The notes below the pieces were generated by a model. The model did no database searches and was not told the DNA's origin. It was given only the letters and a program-made list of their open reading frames with translations. This document shows, one piece after another, positions 56,354 to 60,000 of a stretch of 60,000 nucleotides of DNA. The DNA lies in the NCBI RefSeq assembly GCF_029227915.1, contig NC_079884.1:23438001-23498000 (forward strand), read 5' to 3'. Position 1 is the first letter of the stretch, and each line of letters opens with the position of its first letter. A program made the translations under genes and the position numbers. This DNA is from Hydractinia symbiolongicarpus. Lineage: Eukaryota; Cnidaria; Hydrozoa; Anthoathecata; Hydractiniidae.

Positions 56354-59160
56354 GTTGAAATGATTAGCTCTTTCTATATAGAAAAAGAGATATATTGAAA
56401 TTTTGCACATGTGTATAAAAAAAATAAATGTTACGAATTTTTGTTACCGCCATTTTATTTTAAAGAGACACTGAGAGGTTTTTTTGAAAGGTCTAAAATA
56501 ATAATGGCTTCTTGTACACGTTTTTTTAGTATACCACTTGGTCTAGAAGAGAATTTAGGATGACATTTAGCTATTTAGGATGACAATTAGTCACTCTCCA
56601 ACATCGGACACTGGCTAGATATATAGAAGAATAAAAAGAAGTAAATTAGAAATGAAAATTGTTTATAGAGAAAATATTGTGTTCCTGAATGATAATTCGT
56701 TCTGTATAAACAAATTTTTAATATTTTTCTATTAAAAAGAGGAGATCACTTACCTTATACAAAAACATGCTTCTCATGTGGGAAAGAATTGGTGCATGTA
56801 CTCTATAAAAGAACAAATATATACTTACAACGAGATGTTAAATTAATTTAAAAGACAGTACACTTAATACGATGAGAGAAACCAATCTGAAACACCAGAA
56901 AGTTTTAGCAATGTTATGAACATATCAGCAGATATTCGCGTGATTTAGAAATGACAAGTCGTGCCCGTGCAGTAATAACGCAATAATTTGAAATCAATAA
57001 AAACGCTTACTCGGCAAAAATTATCAAATATTTAACAACAAAAAAGAAGAAATAGAAACAATTAATTGAAATTTAAACATTAATTAAAATAAAGGGAACA
57101 TAAAAAGTTAGAAAAAATAAAACAAAAAACCTACTCAAGAAACGAAATTCATTTTATACTTTCATGTCTACAAATGGTCGTCAGATCTTACACAAAATTA
57201 AAATGTGACTTAAGGGAAATTCCCGGCGACCATCATAATAAACGTTATTTGATGAATAAACACGTTGACAACAAATATAAAAGTTATGCTGTGGCGGAAA
57301 GGGAACTGTAAAAGGTGTTATCAGACATCCTTCCTTTTTCTCTGTTTGAAAAAGTGAACTGTGTTTTTTCCCCGAATAACTACAACAAATCTGCGGCGTT
57401 TTACACGAGATAAATCGTGTAAACGCTGCTTTAAAAAAGTTAAAAGGCTGCTTTACCAATTTGCGTAATACAAAGCAATCTTTGACATGCTAGTAAAGCT
57501 TTAACACGCAAAAAACATGTTTCCTTTGTTTTTAAGTAACACATACAAACTTTTACGGACAAAAATGACAACGACAACAACAACAAAAATTATGATGAAC
57601 ACATGCAAAAAATATTTTATCACCGTGCAAAAAAGGGATTTAACCGTTAACAGTATTAATAATACACACCTAAACACATTTTTAACACATGTGTTCATCG
57701 ATTATATATCAACGATAGCCAAATATAGGAAAGCATGTGGCAGAATGAGTAATAACACTGTGTCATATTTAATTTCGGTGATAGAATTACCCAAACTAGA
57801 TTTCTTGACACCAAGCTGACACCCTGATACGCATTTAACACTAAATCTCCTGCTTATAAAGTCTTGAATACATAAGATAACAATACAACAACAGACATCA
57901 TCACCAAGTCAACCATTTATATCAAATATTTAAAAGGTATTAAATTTAATTACTAGCTCGTTTCTATGAGTGTTTATGATTAATTCGAAGTTCCCTACGT
58001 ATCTATCTGGAAATAACCTACTTCTTTTATGCTCTGAAGTGTGGCAACATGTGCCAAAAAACATGGTTTAGATGAAATTAGAGTATCATACATTCTCTCA
58101 GACACGAGATACCTTTCCACTCAGTAATAACTCCTGATTTCCTTCTAGGAATCGTGAGATTTAACTGATTTTTACCACAACTTTTTGGCCTGTTACAGAT
58201 ATTCCAATAAGGCTCAAATTTCACTAAAAATGTCAATCTACTACAAGCTTAATATATCGAACGGTAAGTATTAATGCCATTTCCTTTAATAACAGATCCG
58301 AAATGTAAACCTTGCCAATATTAAAAAAAAACACATTAAAATAGTTTTAATGGACCTCTCAAACTAAAAAACATCGGCATCTCCTTGACATATTAAAAAA
58401 AAATGCTACTAATAATTCTGACTTTTTCCATACATTTCAAAAAAATTAAAATTAATCGTGACACCAGGCTTAGCGTTTAGTACAGTTAAATGGTGTCGCA
58501 CAGGCGCATAGGGATAACACCCTTTTGAAAAACACTTCATTGTAGCCTCTGTTTAAATAAAAACACAAGAAACAATCCATTGTTAGACATGGCTGAGCCG
58601 TTAGTACAGTTAAACAGAGTCGAATGGGCATATAGGCATAATATCCTTTTCCAAAAAAAATTTATTGCAGCCTCGGTTTAAATAAAACACAGGAAAGAGC
58701 TTGTCGTTACCCCTTCCAGTTAAAAATATCACTCAGCCATTTAATTTTGCAGAATAAGTTTTCATAACAGTAATAAAGGGTGTAGCTAGCTACCTAACTG
58801 CATTTAGGGCATAAGAATTTTGATGTATAGTTAGCTAAAAACTACATTTGGCTACTTTCACTTTTCTTCGAGATAGAGCCAGAGAAGAGCTAGCCACAAC
58901 CAAAACATAAAAATAAATATTGATATACCAAACTGATTAAAAACATCCAAAGAATGGGAATAAGGCTAGCCGTGACCTCCTAGCAGAATGCTGCCTTAAA
59001 ATCTACGTTCCTAGCAAAAATCTAAAAATTGGTTTGTTTAAGATTTATACATTGCCAGAAAACGTGACAATATAATTATCTTAACATGTGAAAACATCAA
59101 AATAAATATTCCTATAAATACTAAGTATTTAAAAGAGAAAAATGTCAAAAGGAGACTTAC
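56354..59160. other. Mostly non-coding, possible 5' exons on the - strand
   Basis: Only the exon-like piece at 56754-56802 and an optional third piece at 56444-56542 stand out. The rest is AT-rich, with open frames of fewer than 100 codons that I do not support. A duplicated phrase with TAAACAGAGTCG/TAAATGGTGTCGCA and GCCTCTGTTTAAATAAAA occurs at about 58480-58565 and 58590-58690, suggesting a two-copy repeat. Confidence 0.4.
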
Positions 59161-59183
59161 AAACCAAAATGGCCTCCGAGCAT
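56444..59183 (-). CDS. Possible small three-exon gene, or 5' leader exons of the TIR-like gene
   Basis: ATG at 59183 starts MLGGHFGL and runs into a GTAAGTC donor at 59161. An acceptor TTTTATAG opens 56802-56754 (VHAPILSHMRSMFLYK), which ends in GTAAGT. A third piece, 56542-56444, continues in frame to TAA, giving 56 residues in all. The first two exons have good sites and joining phases. I do not recognise the protein. The alternative is that the first two exons splice to the acceptor at 56373 and form a leader with an upstream ORF before the TIR-like ATG at 56353. Confidence 0.25.
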
Positions 59184-59204
59184 GTTTCCGTTGTTTTTCC
59201 GGTG

Positions 59205-59358
59205 TCAACACACAACCGGTACACTTTCAACAAACAACTGGTGCTCTGTCAACAAACAACTGGTGCACTGTCAACACACAACCGGTGCTCTGTCAACAAA
59301 TAACCAGTACACTGTCAACAAACAACTGGTGTACTGTTAACACACAATTGGTATACCG
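59205..59358. repeat. 22-bp tandem array, seven units, core CAACYGGT
   Basis: Units start at 59205, 59227, 59249, 59271, 59293, 59315 and 59337, with the form TCAACAMACAACYGGTGCAC and two more bases. The core resembles Myb (YAACNG) and Grainyhead (AACCGGTT) sites. The array lies 22 bp upstream of the possible - strand first exon at 59183, so it could be a promoter array. Confidence 0.85.
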
Positions 59359-60000
59359 TCAGGTAAGTGTTTTTTTAACTTCTAACAAATGAACAGTATT
59401 TCAAGTACTTTCATCACAAAAACGCATACCAGTATTGTAACTTCATTAGTTAGTTAAAATATCTTGAGGGTGACTAATGTTCTTGCTTCTTTCTTATTAG
59501 ATTAGGATAAGGAACCAACTTGCAATGCGCCATTCGATTTATTAACAACATATTCTAAGTTCACATAAAAGACTATGTGAGGCTTCTCTTAATCACAGAT
59601 ATTTACGTTGTCAGACACAGTGGCTAACCAGATCAATCAACTTCTATACGCTAAATCCACAATGCTAAGTTGTTTACTGGCCTTACGTAATATATTTTCG
59701 TTTGATTCATGGGCTTCGTGTTAGAGACTTGCCGTCATCACACAATGATGCAACAGTCTAATAAGGTTTCTTAATGTGAACATTTAAGGCATTACATCAC
59801 TTAGTTTTTTGTAAACACTTAGTATTTAATAGTAAAATACTTCGACTAGTATGCAAAACATGTCACAAAAAAACGTCAGCACGATCCTCTTTGCAAATAT
59901 TCGGGTCTTTGTATGAAAGAAATACATACTGTCAATTTAACAACTAGTACTTCAATTTATATGTTAATTTTCAAAAGTAGCATTTTGCTGATTTAATAAC
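59359..60000. other. No feature seen
   Basis: AT-rich sequence with no exon-like or repeat structure that I can support. Confidence 0.5.

Overview
This is an AT-rich eukaryotic window with intron-rich genes, standard GT-AG splice sites, large spacers and several small transposon families. It most likely comes from a hydrozoan cnidarian. The main reason is a single-exon prepro-neuropeptide gene (45828-46430, + strand) encoding one RPRGamide and four RPRAamide units. These match the W/RPRX-amide tetrapeptides known as oocyte maturation-inducing hormones in hydrozoan jellyfish. The tRNA-derived SINEs and TTCGCGAA-type repeats are compatible with this. The species cannot be named from the sequence.

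Layout. (1) 745-1898, - strand: a three-exon ankyrin-repeat gene (ANKRD66-like). (2) 5330-28460, - strand: one complete L-fucose kinase gene. I rebuilt it as 31 coding exon positions, all in frame, giving 1132 residues. Position 23 has two tandem alternative versions (23A and 23B), both 98 nt and both encoding the WSDTPP substrate/ATP-site segment. Introns hold a SINE, a MITE and a 160-bp tandem repeat carrying TGACGTCA. (3) 28461-33970: a gene-free, repeat-rich spacer with a TA-flanked MITE, SINEs and perfect palindromes. (4) 33971-34960, + strand: a single-exon class A GPCR. (5) 37050-38365 and 45160-46580: two arms of an inverted segmental duplication, each carrying one copy of the RPRX-amide precursor. 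The + copy is intact, with CRE, TATA box, five peptides and AATAAA. The - copy keeps an open frame but has lost every canonical tetrapeptide, the TATA box, the CRE and the polyadenylation signal. (6) 46580-52320: no confident gene; a Harbinger-like MITE and hairpins. (7) 52324-54610, - strand: a death-domain ORF followed directly, one frame over, by a stop-free stretch of 506 codons. The junction is TTT TGA, so a +1 frameshift or a one-base sequence error would join the two into a 761-residue protein. (8) 54857-56353, - strand: a two-exon gene for a single-domain, divergent TIR-like protein, just upstream of the death-domain gene. (9) 56360-60000: possible 5' exons and a 22-bp tandem array carrying CAACYGGT.

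The items most worth following up are the mutually exclusive fucokinase exons, the intact/decayed neuropeptide pair (with a GPCR nearby), and the TIR-like plus death-domain pair with its frame-shifted extension. All domain calls were made by eye against remembered family features; no database search was run.
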